Assembly: GCF_000372725.1 (NCBI RefSeq)
Contig: NW_005198091.1
Coordinates: forward strand, 182,473-246,472
DNA: 64,000 nucleotides
Direction of reading: 5' to 3'
Origin: Emiliania huxleyi CCMP1516
Lineage: Eukaryota; Haptophyta; Isochrysidales; Noelaerhabdaceae
Positions 31,501-42,338 of the stretch are shown here, piece after piece (within the stretch, counting starts at the first letter, position 1; the number at the start of each line of letters is the position of its first letter). Below the pieces are notes generated by a model. It did no database searches. It had not been told where the DNA came from and was given only the letters and a program-made list of their open reading frames with translations. The position numbers and the translations under genes are program-made.

Positions 31501-33095
31501 TCAGCGAGACAGCGACCACGCGCGCTCCCAAAGGGTCGGCGGCCGCGAGTCGGGCAGCACCAGCCGAGCCTCCCCCGCCGACAGCATTCCCGCCAGCTCA
31601 GCGCGCTCAAACTTGACGGTGCCGCTCACAAGTAGCAGGTCAGAAGGAGCGGCCAGCCCAGACTGGAGCTTGGCTGCCGCCTCGCCTCCAGAAAGTCGAA
31701 AGACGCCGGAACCACCGACCGCCACTCCGCCCAAGTCTCGCCGGTGCGAGAGCCACAGCTGTCCGCCGAACTTGCCGCTGAGCTCGCTGCTACCGCAAAA
31801 AGGAAGGCGCCTGCGCGGACGGCCAAGCAGTCGAAACTCCACCGCGTTTGCCGTCGGCCGGTTGAGGACGCACGCACTCAGTGGGCCGCGCCCCTCGGAC
31901 ACCACGAGCATCACCTGCGAAGGATCGCCGCAGGCGGCGGCATCAGGCAGCGGGGGCAGAGGGAGTCCCGGAGCGTTGGAGGTGGCCCCGTAGCCGGCGC
32001 ACCGCCTTGTGCAGGAACTGCTCCCGAAGCATGGCGCGGTCCGCTGGCCGGCCAGAGGCTGGGGAGACTGCCGTGCAGAGGACCCCACCTCGACGGCCGG
32101 CGGCGGCGTCGACGGCGTCGGCCACGGCGGCTTGGGCATCAGGTGTGCACGCGCCTAACACGGCATCGGCGGCGCGATGCGGTTGAAGGACCGGCACCGG
32201 GACCGGGGGGGGCGGGCGCTGCAGCGTGTGGGGGGCCGCACCCACTCCGCCAGCATTCGGTCCTCGAGCGTCCCCTCCGACTTGAGCACGTCCGCCTCTC
32301 TACCGATGCCGCGCATGAGAGCGGCCCACACGTGCTGATGCCGTTGTCGCCCACGGCCGCCGCTCCCTCCGACGGCGGCGGCAGCGCGCTCGCCTGCCGC
32401 AAGAGCTCCTTGAGCAGCGTGCCACTGTCGGCGGAGGCCATGTACCTGGGAGGCGAGGAGGGTGAGGCGAGGGCGAGCGAGGGCGAGGTGGGCTGCAAGA
32501 GGTAGGGTCAGGCACCAAGAGCCACGATCGTCACACTCCATCTGAAGCTGCCCCGGCGCCCACCCAGAGTAGCCCGCGCAGACCCAAAAGTCACCTTCGT
32601 CGCGCCGCCCGCCGCGACCAGCTCCTTTGCGCCCTCGAGGCTCGTGTAGGACACGCCCTTGATAACGCGCGTCGACAGCTCGTCCGCTCGGGGATGGTCG
32701 AGCGAGTGCAGCGCGTTGATCTCGAGCTCTCCCTTCGCCGCGGCAGCTCCGACGAAGAGACCTCCCTCGGCGACCTGGCCGTGGCCGCCACCCTGGACCT
32801 CGAGCGCGCTAGGCCGGTTGAGTATGATGCCCTTGGTGAAGCTCTCGTCGTGCTGCAACAGCAGCATCATGCTCTTGTGAAAGAACTGCTGGCGAAGCGC
32901 GAAGCCAAACTCCATCTTGGTCCCGCCGAGGAGAACCGTGCCCCTGCTCGATGAGAGGCGACTCGTACACGTAGCTGCCACTGCCAACTGCCGGCACACC
33001 CGCCTCCGACTGCTGAGCGGCGACGGGAAGGGCTTCGACCCCACCACATTGCCGGATTCCAACATGGCATTACGACCCGACGCGCTTCCGCACAC
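31501..33095 (-). CDS. Protein with two AlgH/YqgE (DUF179, UPF0301) domains
   Basis: Domain 1 lies in the exon 33095 to about 32555: FALRQQFFHKSMMLLLQHDE, GIILNRPSALEV, LFVGAAAAKGELEINALHSL and VTFGSARATLGG. A middle part carries the usual C-terminal half (VWAALMRGIGREADVLKSEG, LEDRMLAEWVRP, near 32240-32340). Domain 2 follows at about 31910-31540: VMLVVSEGRGPLSACVLNRP, GGQLWLSHRRDLGGVAV and LLLVSGTVKFERAELAGMLS. The N-terminus is Ser/Arg-rich and may be a plastid transit peptide, as in plant and algal homologs. Biochemical role is unknown. Exon borders between 31980 and 32555 are approximate. The gene abuts a family A transposon remnant at its 3' end. Confidence 0.8.
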
Positions 33096-33201
33096 ATGCT
33101 CTCACACCCGCCGCACACCGCGCGGGCTGATCGACTCCAACAAGCTCCTCTTAGTGCAGCTGAGCCACTAAACGGCCCGCCGTGCAGAACCCCCCCATAC
33201 C

Positions 33202-34355
33202 TCACTGCCCCCACGCCTCGATCTTCTTGGGCATCAGCTGGTCCGACAGGTCCACCCCGTGGCCAAGGCAGCCGCTTTCCCCCTTGCCCCAGGTGAACAC
33301 GGCGCCGTCGGCGGTGCTGGCGAGGCTGTGCCCGCCTCCAGCAAACAGTATGACGACGCGCCGCCCCGCCAACGCCTCGATCTTCTTGGGCAGCAGCTGG
33401 TGCTGCCCGTCGCCGTGGCCCAACTTGGCAGAGGCTCCAGCGCCCCAGCTCCAGACAGCACCGTCGGCGGTGAGGGCGAAGCTGTGGAAGCCTCCAGCCG
33501 ACACAGCGACGATGCGCGGCCCAACAAAGGCCTCGATCGTCTTGAGCGGCAGCTGGTGCTGCCGGTCGCCGTGGCCCAGCTGGCCATCGTCTCCATAGCC
33601 CCAGCTCCAGAGGGCGCCGTCGGCGGTGAGGGCGAGGCTGTGGTTGCCTCCAGCCGACACAGCGACAACGGGCTGGCCGACAAAGGCCTCGACCTTCTTC
33701 GGCAGCAGCTGGTTCTGCTGGTCGCCGTGGCCCAACTGGCCAACGCCTCCATAGCCCCAGCTCCAGAGGGCGCCGTCGGCGGTGAGGGCGAGGCTGTGGC
33801 GCTGTCCAGGCGACACAGCGACGACGCGCTGCCCAACAAAGGCCTCGACCTTCTTCGGCAGCAGCTGGTTCTGCTGGTCGCCGTGGCCGAGCTGGGCATA
33901 GTATCCCCAACCCCAGCTCCAGACAGCTCCGTCGGCGGTGAGGGCAAGGCTGTGGTCGTATCCAGCCAACAGAGCGACGACGCGCTGGCCGACAAAGGTC
34001 TCGACCTTCTTTGGCAGCAGCTGGTTCTGCTGGTCGCCGTGGCCAAAGCAACCAGAGCCTCCAAGGCCCCAGCTCCAGACGGAGCCGTCGGCGGTGCGGC
34101 GAGGCTGTGAGACATTCCAGCCGACACGCTCACGGCGCTCTCGAGTATGGATGCGTGGCTGCCAACTCATAGGTAAAAGAGCAGCGAGACGGCCGCGACG
34201 CGAGCGATGTCGGCGGGGTCGCAGCGGGAGAGGGTGCGCACGAGGAGCTCCGTGGGGAGGTCGAGGAGGCGGGCGGGCGGCGGCGAGCTTGGCGAGGGCG
34301 CCGCGGCGGCGGTTTTGGCGAGGCGGCGGGAGCGGCGCCGCGGTGGTGTGGACAT
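33202..34355 (-). pseudogene. F-box plus RCC1-repeat gene with disrupted frame
   Basis: From 34355 the frame reads an F-box-like start (LLDLPTELLVRTLSRCDPAD IARVAAVSLLF), then a TGA stop at about 34170; the same frame continues with ESAVSVSAGMSHSLA. One base is missing within the expected HSLALTADG block near 34097, shifting to the frame with six full RCC1 repeats (about 52 residues each, of the type TADGAVWSWGWG..LGHGD) that ends at 33202. RCC1 blades form a beta-propeller; F-box/RCC1 proteins act as ubiquitin-ligase adaptors. Either this is a pseudogene or the two lesions are assembly errors. Alternatively translation starts at ATGAGTTGGCAGCC (about 34172) and gives an RCC1-only protein. 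Confidence 0.7.
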
Positions 34356-34466
34356 AGGACATCGCGCGAAGGAACAAAAATTCTTTAGCAGACATTGGAA
34401 GAGAGAATCGCAACACAGGGAGAGGGGCGTGACCAGAGGAGAGCGGGCACTCGCAGAGTCGCCCTC

Positions 34467-36280
34467 TCACACTAGAAAATGCCTCAGCGTCAGCTGCCGT
34501 GGCGGCGGCACTCCCTTGTGGTCGCTGTGTCCTCGATCGCGCTTTCCCGGCCTCCGCGCGCCGCTGGCGCCACCTCGCTCCGCGTGGGCAGGTGGTTCCT
34601 GCCCGCGAGCCTGCGGCGACCCTCCCCGGCGGGTGCCACACATCTCGCAGCTCTGCCGGCCGGGGGGGTTGAGAAAAGTGCACGCGTCGCACCCCCAATC
34701 CGCCGCCTCGGCCGCCTCGGCCGCCTCGGCCGACCCTGCCTCCTGCGCCTCGTTCGCTCCCGCCTCTCCGCTCGGGCTCCGTGCCCCCAGCTCCCGCGGG
34801 GAGGGGAAGCAGGGGCCCACGTCGTGCGGCTCTGCGCCGCCAGCCTCCTCGTCGCCGCCGCACAGCTCCTCCTCCCCGCCGCCCTCCCACGCCCACTCGC
34901 TCCAGTCCTCGAGGGCCACGCCGCCCGCCTCCCCGCTGGCCGCCCCTCCCCGACCCGCCGCCGCCGCCGCCGCCGCCGCCGCCCCCGCCCGAGCCGCCTC
35001 CTCCTCCCGCACGCGCCTCTCCTCCGCCTTGCTCATCAGCACCACCGGAGAGCCCTGGCCCAGCTGATACCCCGAGCGGAAATCTCGATGCGCCGCCGCC
35101 GCCTGCTTCGCCTGTGGCGATGCGCCCTTCTCGCCGGCAATAGCTCCGCGCGAGCCCGCCGCGTCGCGTAGCCCGCCCGCCTGCAGCCCTCCCGCCCGCG
35201 CAAACTTGGTGGCGGAGAGGGCGAGCAGCGTCAGGTGGAACGGCGGCCTACGCAGCACCGAGACGCAGCCGAGATGTAGCCGAGATGTGCAGCCGAGAGG
35301 GCAACGACCGTGAGGGTTGGGGCGGCCGCAAGTTCGCGCGCAGGACCGCCTCAGCAGCGGCGGCGATGGCGGCGGCGCCTCGCTCCCCGCTGGCGCCCGA
35401 CGGCATGGCGCACGAGCGACTGACGCAGAGAGGGCCGCGCGGCGCCACCGACGCGTCGCGCTCGCCGGTCGGGTTCTGCATCGTGCGTGTTCCATGGTGC
35501 CGCCACCGCACCTGTAGCGAGCTCGCAAAGCGGCCGCGCGACGCCGCCTGTTCACACCAGGAGGGCTGTGAAGAGACGCCGTCCACGCCCTCGACGGCGG
35601 AGGCGCCGCGCGACGCCGCCTCGTCCGCTAGCCTCCGCCGCAGGTCCGGCGCGAGCACCTGCAGCACCAGCCGCAGCGCCTCCACCGAGTGCGCCGCTTT
35701 GAACGAGTCCTCCACCGTCACCGAGAGCGGCGGCCCGCTCTCCTTGACCTAATCCACGACGGGCGCCCCACTCCACTGACGACTCCTCCCCTCAGCGGCG
35801 GCCCGCTCTCCTCCTCCACCGGCTCGGCGCACGCCCCCTCGCACTGCGCCGCCAGCCTCCGCCCTGCGGCGGCGCCGAGCGCGCGCTGCAGCGCCGCCAG
35901 CCCCGCCTCTCGCGCCTCCGCCACCGTGGTGCAGCCGGTGGCGTGCAGCGCCGCCGCCGCGCGAGCGCCTACGCGCCGCAAGGGGACGCAGTTCTGGGAC
36001 GGGGTCGAGAGGACAGTATTGCAAGGACCGCGCTGCGCGCGCCGACGCCGGGCAGCGCGCGCAGCGGCAGCGGCGCGACGAACGCGCTCGCCTCGGAGGC
36101 GGGCAGCGCGGTCTGCGCGTCCGGCTTGTGCAGCGAGGCTGCGAGCTTGGCGAGCAGCTTGTTGTGCGCGACGCCGGCGGAGCTGGTCAGACCCGTTGCG
36201 CGGCGGACGGCGGCGCGCGCCTCCGCCGCCACCGCAGACGCCGCACGGAGCAAGTCGAGCCCGCCGCCGCCGCCTCCGCC

Positions 36281-36311
<31 letters not shown>

Positions 36312-36892
36312 CCGCTGCTACTGCTGCCGCTACTGCTGCCGCTACTGCCGCCACCACTGCCACTGCTACTGTCGCTGCCGCTTTTGTTGCTGCTACCGCC
36401 GCCACTGTTGCTGCCGCCGCTGCCGCTGCTCGCTGCCCGCAGGTCCATCGGGCGGTAGGCGGTGCCCGTGCGAGCGAGAGCTTCTGCCGTGGTCGTGCCC
36501 TGCGCGGCGGTGTGGACGTGCGTGCCTGGCGCCCAGGCGCCAGCGCTAGCACGCGCCTCGGCCACAGCTGTGACGTCGATGAAGAACTCGTCCAGACCGA
36601 CTCGCTGCACCGGCCCAAAGGCGCGAAGCGCCTGCATCGCCTCATCAGACGCCTCGCGATACGGCGTCAGGTCCTCACCGGCTATCAGCCGCAAATCGGG
36701 GCAGCGAGCTACGGCCTCCGTCGTCCGCATCAGTTTTGCAACACCCGAGGAACGAGCAGGGTAGTTGCATGTCACGACGAGGAACTTTTGGGTTACGGCG
36801 ACTGGCCGCTCCGCCGGAAGCCCGTTGCGGAGCATCTCGACTTGGCAGTAGAAGTAGTCGAGGTCCAGTAGGACGATGGCGCGAGCCTTCAT
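34467..36892 (-). CDS. DNA polymerase iota (Y family) with C-terminal NZF zinc finger and PIP box
   Basis: Translesion polymerase. From ATG 36892: MKARAIVLLDLDYFYCQVEM (metal-binding Asp), QKFLVVTCNYPARSSGVAKL, CPDLRLIAGEDLTPYREASD, VGLDEFFIDVT (catalytic Asp-Glu), then a Gly/Ser-rich insertion (36250-36440), AAEARAAVRRATGLTSSAGV, HNKLLAKLAASLHKP and the helix-hairpin LPLRALPGVGARS. These are diagnostic of Pol iota. Little-finger parts follow (SVTVEDSFKAAHSVEALRLV; PPFHLTLLALSATKF). The last exon has W-x-C-x2-C-TF-x2-N-x6-C-x2-C (about 34637-34698), a RanBP2/NZF finger with the Thr-Phe pair used for ubiquitin binding, and ends QLTLRHFLV, a PCNA-interacting box. Animal Pol iota uses UBM motifs instead. 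Exon borders in 35200-36000 are approximate. Confidence 0.82.
36250..36440. repeat. Coding triplet repeat (Gly/Ser) in the polymerase iota gene
   Basis: CCG/CCGCTG-type triplets on the plus strand encode poly-Gly and Gly/Ser runs on the minus strand, between conserved blocks of the palm/fingers region. Confidence 0.8.
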
Positions 36893-37124
36893 GGGTGTGG
36901 TCTCTTGCAAAACAGAAAGCTCTCGGCTCGTGCTGCGGCGGCAGCCAGCCTCGCTCGTGCGAGTTTTTCTTTTCCCGATTTTGTGAGCAAGGCGGAAGCA
37001 AGGGTTATACTTTAGACGATTCGACTCTGGTTTGACCTCTCTGGCTTGACCTCGCTCTCATATCAAAACATTACGTGGGACCTCTCTCTCCACGCGTGCA
37101 CATCACGCTACCTTGTACCCGCCT
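36893..37124. other. Probable promoter region between polymerase iota and SDR genes
   Basis: About 230 bases upstream of the polymerase start (minus strand) and downstream of the SDR stop. It is less GC-rich (TTTTCTTTTCCCG, TATCAAAACATTACG). No box is certain. Confidence 0.35.
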
Positions 37125-39878
37125 CTACCACTCGCATCGCTCATAATCCTTCAGGAAAACGCCGAACGGCGGCTTCGGCTCCTCGCCCGCCTGCTGCCGC
37201 CGCAGAGGCGCGATGATCGGGTCGAGCACCCGCGCCGCCGCGTCGATCTCGTCGATCGGCGTTTGGAAGTTGTGCACCGAGTGGTCGGCGGCGGCGCGCT
37301 CCGCCGGCTTCTCGTCGTTGATCCACCCCGTGTCCACGGCGGTCATGTAGATGCCGCACTTGGCGTAGTCGGCCGCGCTGGTGCGGGTCATCATGTTGAG
37401 CGCCGCCTTGGCCATGTTGGTGTGCGGGTGCGTTGGCTGCTTGTACTGCGGAGATGGGGAGCGGGGAGGGGTCAAGAGGAAGGAGGCAGGCGCGCGGAGG
37501 GGCGATGCTCGAGAACGCGCCTTGTAGAAGCGGCCCTCCATCGCGCTGACGTTGACGATGAACTTGAGCACGCCGCCGTCCGCCGTCGCCTGCATGAAGG
37601 CCTTGAGCCGCCCGTTGATGATCGACGGCGCGAGCGAGTTGATGGCGAGCACCTATCGCAATCGTGTCACGCTTACCGCAGCCGCGACGCGCTCGGCAAG
37701 GCGAGAGCTCCTGGCGAACACCTCTGCCATCTCCGCAGTGCTCACCTGCACGGCGCGACCGGGAGGGGCTGGGTGGGAAACGGGTGGGCGCGGCGGGGCG
37801 GGGAGAGGTGCGAGGGGGTAGGGCGCGGGTGCCGGCGGCAGAGAGGCGGCGGGAGAGGCGGCGGCAGCGGAGGCGGCGGCAAGGGCGGCGTTCTCTCGCC
37901 TCCTCAAGCTTGAGCGTCCACGAGTTCCGCCCGCGCAGGTCGAGCTGCTGGCCCAAGTCGCAGTTCCCGTCGGTGGCGCCGCGAGGGAAGGCTGCGTCGT
38001 CACGCGTCGCATCTCCGGGAGCGACGGGAAGCATCGCCATCACCGCGCTCGCGCCGGCGCCCGCCGCGCCACCCAAGCTCATGCTCATCCCCGGGACGAT
38101 CGCCTCGCCCGCCGCCCCCGCCGGAGAGCGCTGCGCCGTCGGCATCAGCGCGGCGGGTGCGCCGCCCGCCTCGCCGCCGCCCGCCTCGCCGCCCTCGCTC
38201 CCGCCGGCCGCGCCCGCTGCGCTGTCGACGATGGCGGCGGGCTCGACTCCGCCAGCGGCGGCGGCAGTGGCGGCGACGGCGGCGGCGACGGTGCGGTGCG
38301 CGGCGGTGAGCCGCACCACCGCGGGCGGGTCGGACTCGCGGGGCACCTGCAAGAGGGCTCCGGGCCGGCTGAAGGGAAGGGCCCGGGAAGGGCGCGGGAA
38401 GGGCCCGGGAAGTGTCCTCGGCGCCTCGGCTGCGACGAGCGGGAGGTAGTACTGCGGCGGGCGGCGGACCGTCTGGCAAGCGTTGTTGACCACGACGTCT
38501 AGCCGCGGCACGAGGGAAGGCAGCGCGTCGCAGAGCGCCTCGAGCCCCGTGAGGTCGCGGAAGTCGGCGCCGACGACGTGCAACCGCTCCGCCCAGTCGG
38601 CGGCGTCTGCTTCGCCGGAGAAGCGGCGCGCCTGACTCACCGCCACGCGTGAGGGGTCACGCCTCGGCTATGCCTCGGCTGTATCTCGGCTGTATCTCGG
38701 CTGTACCTCGGCTGTACCTCGGCCCGCCCGCCACGCGTGAGGCGGCCGCTGCGCGCGACTCACGGGCCCGCCGCGCTGCGAGGGGAGAGGCGCCGCTATA
38801 TCTCGGCTATGTTTCGACTCGCAGGCCCGCCGCGCTGCGAGGGGAGGGGCGCTGCGAGGGGAGGGGCGCTGCGAGGGGAGGTGCGCGCCGCGTCGGTCGG
38901 GAAGCGCGTGGTTGCGACGACCGTCGCGCCGCACCGCAGCAGCTTGAGGACGATCCGGAAGCCGATCTTCATCCGCCCGCCCGTCACCAGCGCGACGCGG
39001 CCGCGCAGGTCGCACCTGCAGCACCGTTCGTTCTCTCGATCAGAGACTTCACCAAGCAGCGCGAGGCCTCGCGCGGAGCAGGGCGCGCACCGCTCCTCGC
39101 GCTTCCGCCAGTTGAGCTCGGCGCACGGCGGGCAGAGCGAGGCATAGAAGGCGTGCAGCTCTCGGTACGGCGCCTTGCAGACATAGCACGACTGCGCAAA
39201 GTGCAGCGTCGCCGCCGGCGCCTCGGGAAGCGCTTGCCCCCCCGCCGTCGCCGCAGGCCCGTCTGGAAGCCTCGCGACCGCCGCCGGCGCCGCCGCAGCG
39301 CGGTCGTCGAGGCGGGCGACGTCGGTGCTCGGGCCGCCGAGCAGGCGGGGGCCTGTGCGTGGGCGGCGGCGCGAGGGCGCGAGGGGTGCGATGGGGTGCG
39401 AGGTGGGTGTGGCAAGCATGTGCTTTTGTCTGGGTGGGTGGGTGTTCGCACCGCCCTCGTCGGCGCCCTCGAGGGCGAGCTGGTCGAGGCGAGCGAGGCG
39501 CTCAGCCCGGAGAACGCGGTGGTTGAGCGCGTCGCGGTCCATCTGTCGCAGCCGCTCCTCTGGGTCCAAACCGTCCAGCCGCGTGCCGCCGCCGCCGCCC
39601 TTCTTCGGGTTGCCGCGCCTCCGGCCGCCGCCGCCGCCGAGGAGCTCCTCTGCGAGTGGGCCGATCGCCTGGCGCAGAGCCTTGAACGGCAGCGAGCGGA
39701 AGAGCGTCAGGTCGGCCGCGACCGCGTTCAATGTCTCAATCGTGATCTCCAAGTCTTGATCGTCGATGCCGCCGAGCACGCTGTGCACTGGCGTGCACAG
39801 TGGTGCGGCGGCAGCCGGCTCGGGCTCGCCGTCGCTGGACTCATCGCTGGAACCCTCCACGGCGAGTCCGGCGAACAT
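37125..39878 (-). CDS. Zinc-ribbon-containing short-chain dehydrogenase/reductase
   Basis: ATG 39878 opens MFAGLAVEGSSDESSDGEPE. A helical region (DQDLEITIETLNAVAADLTL) and a Cys4 module CYVCKAPYRELHAFYASLCP (C-x2-C then C-x2-C) follow, then the Rossmann start GRVALVTGGRMKIGFRIVLK, a LDVVVNNACQTVRRPPQYYL strand, and at the end INGRLKAFMQA, SAMEGRFYK, HTNMAKAALNMMTRTSA and AVDTGWINDEKP. This combination matches a known SDR subgroup in algae and bacteria in which the cofactor glycines read TGxRxKIG and Thr replaces the usual Tyr before xxxK. The substrate is unknown. Introns hold TCGGCTGTACC-type and CTGCGAGGGGAGG tandem repeats (38660-38890). The long Ala/Gly part at 38000-38330 may be partly coding. 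The stop follows DYERCEW. Confidence 0.72.
38660..38890. repeat. Intronic short tandem repeats
   Basis: CTCGGCTGTAC/TAT 11-bp units (about 38660-38730) followed by CGCTGCGAGGGGAGG units (about 38775-38885), inside an intron of the zinc-ribbon SDR gene. Confidence 0.8.
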
Positions 39879-40126
39879 GGTGGGGCGGAAGGAGAGTGGG
39901 TAGGGTGGCAGAAGGGCTGGCGCGAGAGCGGAGGCAGCAGGAACGGCGTTTGATTTCTTTTCGAAGCGATCAAGCAATACCACGGGCCTTACTCACACGA
40001 ATTTTAGGCCAGCAAGAAATGACAACTTTCGAGAAGAAGGTAAGCTCGTCGATCTCAAGTGCGCTCCAGGCACCAACCAGGGAGACAAGTAATTCCGACA
40101 TGAACCGTGTAAGAATTGGGCATGTT

Positions 40127-41461
40127 TCAGAACATGGAGCGGAGCCGGCCGAGCAGTGCCGCCTCACCCTCCGGCACGGCGGCCTCCGCCGGTACCTCCG
40201 CCTCGAGAGGGTGGTAGTGCGCCGCGATGGCGCAGATGACCGACAGGTTCAGTGGCAGGTCTGGCGGCGGCATCGGCGTGCCCGGCAGACTGAGCGCCTT
40301 CTCGACGGGCGCCGTCAGGGAGAAGCGGAGAGGCGCGACGCACTCCGCCGGCAGCGCCGCCACGTCGGACTTGCGGATGTGGAAGAGCTTGAGCGCCCAC
40401 TGCGGCAGCGCGACGTGCCGCGAGACGACGAGCTGCAGGTAGTAGTTCTTCTCCCGGTTGATGAGCGGCCAGTAGCCAAAGGCGCCGGGGTCGGCGTGCA
40501 CCGCCGCGCGCTCACACGCCTGGCTCCACGGCTGCGCCACGCACTCAAAGTAGAGGCACATCGAGTAGTGGCCGTAAAACTTGAGCCGGAGGTCCTTGAC
40601 GTTGTTCGCCGCAACGAGGGCCGGGTAGGTCGTGTACGCGTCGGCCTCCATCTCCGAGAGGACAGCCTTCGACCAGCCGCGGTAGCCGAGCACCTAATAG
40701 ACGATCCATCCTTCACTAGGCGCTGAATAACAGGACGGCCTCATCCCAGCCGCGGGTGGCTGGAGCGCCGCGTTGAGCAGCCGGTCGTAGTCGTCTCCGG
40801 TGCTGACCAACATCGCGGCGAGGTGCGGGTTGGTCTTTTGCCAGAGCCAAAAGGACGAGTTCATCTGCAGCTTGCGCAGCAGAAAGGTGTCGAGCAGCTC
40901 GCCGACAGTCATCTTGGCCGCCTTGGCCGCCATCGCCCCCGCGAGCTGCAGGTGGAGAGAGTGGTAGGACCATTCCTCACCCGGCGAGGCGCGCCACGGG
41001 CCGCGATCGTAGATCTCGCGCGCGCACTCCTCCGGCGTGTACTTGGTTGCATTGCCCAGAGGCGGCGGCGTGAGGTCGAGGCAGGGCATCCCACACGACG
41101 AGAAGTCGTCGCTCACGAGTCCCGACGTGAGGGTGAGCAAGTGCCGGAGGGTGACGGCGCTGCGGTTGTCGGCCGGATCGTGGGCCCACCACGGAAACAC
41201 GGCGTGGGCGGGTGTGTCGAATCCAAGATGCTTGGCCTGGACGGCGCCGGCGACGGCCAGCGCGGCCGGGAATTTGGAAGCCGACGCCATGACATTTCGA
41301 GTGGACATCGTGAACCCTCCCTTGGTGTAGGTGTGCGCGCGGCCGCTGGTTGTTCCCGCAGTAAACGCCATCTTTGGAAGGAAGGCGAATCGGTCCATCA
41401 AATGCTGGACGGGTGCCCAGTCCGCCGAGGCGAGAGCTCCAATCACGAAAACTGCCATCAT
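40127..41461 (-). CDS. Beta-lactamase-like serine hydrolase, membrane-anchored or secreted
   Basis: Exon 1 41461-40754 and exon 2 40693-40127 are joined by a 60-bp GC-AG intron, giving NAALQPPVLGYRGW. MMAVFVIGALASADW is a signal peptide or anchor; an upstream in-frame GTG at 41575 would add a basic hydrophobic segment. The class C/DD-peptidase-type nucleophile motif SASKFP (S-x-x-K) is at about 41275, followed by VTLRHLLTLTSGL, which is highly typical, and WSYHSLHLQLAGAMAAKAAK in place of the YxN block. The C-terminal half (YTTYPALVAANNVKDLRLKF, NREKNYYLQLVV) lacks an evident KTG. Eukaryotic members are esterases or of unknown function. Good family support, unknown substrate. Confidence 0.75.
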
Positions 41462-41528
41462 CCTCGATTCGTCTTCTCCTCTCTGTGATAAGAGGGCTCC
41501 CGCGGCGATCAACACCGCAACTCCTTTT

Positions 41529-42338
41529 CTAAATTTCACCACTCTTCTTACGCGCGACGACGCTACAGCCTCCACCCAACCTCACACTTTGAAGACCTCG
41601 ATACTTAGCGCACTGCTCGGGCGAGAGCTCAAACACGTGCCGCGTCTCGTCTTCGCCGCCGGCTACGCGCACAGACACAGTACGCGGCAGCGCCGACACG
41701 TCAACCCGCGTGTACGTCAGCGACGGGTCCCGCACGCCGCACGAGGCGCATGCGTGCAGCGGCAGCGCGTGCGCCATGCGCTCATCGCTCCACTCGCCCA
41801 GCAGCCGCCGCTTCGTCTCGTCGGAGACGTGCACGCAACGCTGCAGCAGCGCCGCCGTCTCGTCCTCGGGCCGCTCCAGGTCCATGACGACGTTCGTCGA
41901 GGCGTGGAAGCGCGTCTCCAGGTCGATGGCCGCCTGCTCGGCCGCGGCGAGCTTGCCCTGGTCGACGCACATGCCGCACACCGCGTGCGCCGGGCAGCCG
42001 CACTGGCCGCGTTGTGGGCGCACGGTCTTGGCGACCGCCGGCGCTGCGCGCCGGTCGTGCTGCTCACGCTGCCGGCGGCGCTGGTCGCGCGCCTGCCGAT
42101 CGCGCGTGTTCGCGGCGGCTGCATCTCCTGCTCGTTTCGCTCGCACCCGAGCGGCTGTCGCCAGGCGCTTCAGGTCGGCGGTGCTGCGCGCGCGGCCGTC
42201 GGCCAGGCACAGCCACATGTCTTCCTCCTCGGCAGGCTCGCACGGCTTGCCCTCGAACTGCGGCTGGCGCCCGCGACGATGCTTCGCCCAGGCCGGGCAC
42301 GATGGTGCCGCGACGAGCGGCGTCGAGGCGACGGCCAT
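41529..42338 (-). CDS. Cys-rich protein, possibly Helitron-associated
   Basis: Open frame of about 269 residues from ATG 42338. After an Arg/Ala-rich basic region (residues 60-100) comes a cysteine cluster QCGCPAHAVCGMCVDQGK, then DETKRRLLGEWSDERM and a second cluster LHACASCGVRDPSLTYTRVD followed by VFELSPEQCAKYRGLQSVR. CASCGxRDP plus a downstream region of this kind is often found in N-terminal ORFs of algal Helitron-like elements, but no Rep/helicase is present here, so it is either a truncated element or a domesticated/ordinary gene. Single exon. Confidence 0.45.
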   Translation of the reverse strand: MAVASTPLVAAPSCPAWAKHRRGRQPQFEGKPCEPAEEEDMWLCLADGRARSTADLKRLATAARVRAKRAGDAAAANTRDRQARDQRRRQREQHDRRAAPAVAKTVRPQRGQCGCPAHAVCGMCVDQGKLAAAEQAAIDLETRFHASTNVVMDLERPEDETAALLQRCVHVSDETKRRLLGEWSDERMAHALPLHACASCGVRDPSLTYTRVDVSALPRTVSVRVAGGEDETRHVFELSPEQCAKYRGLQSVRLGGGCSVVARKKSGEI

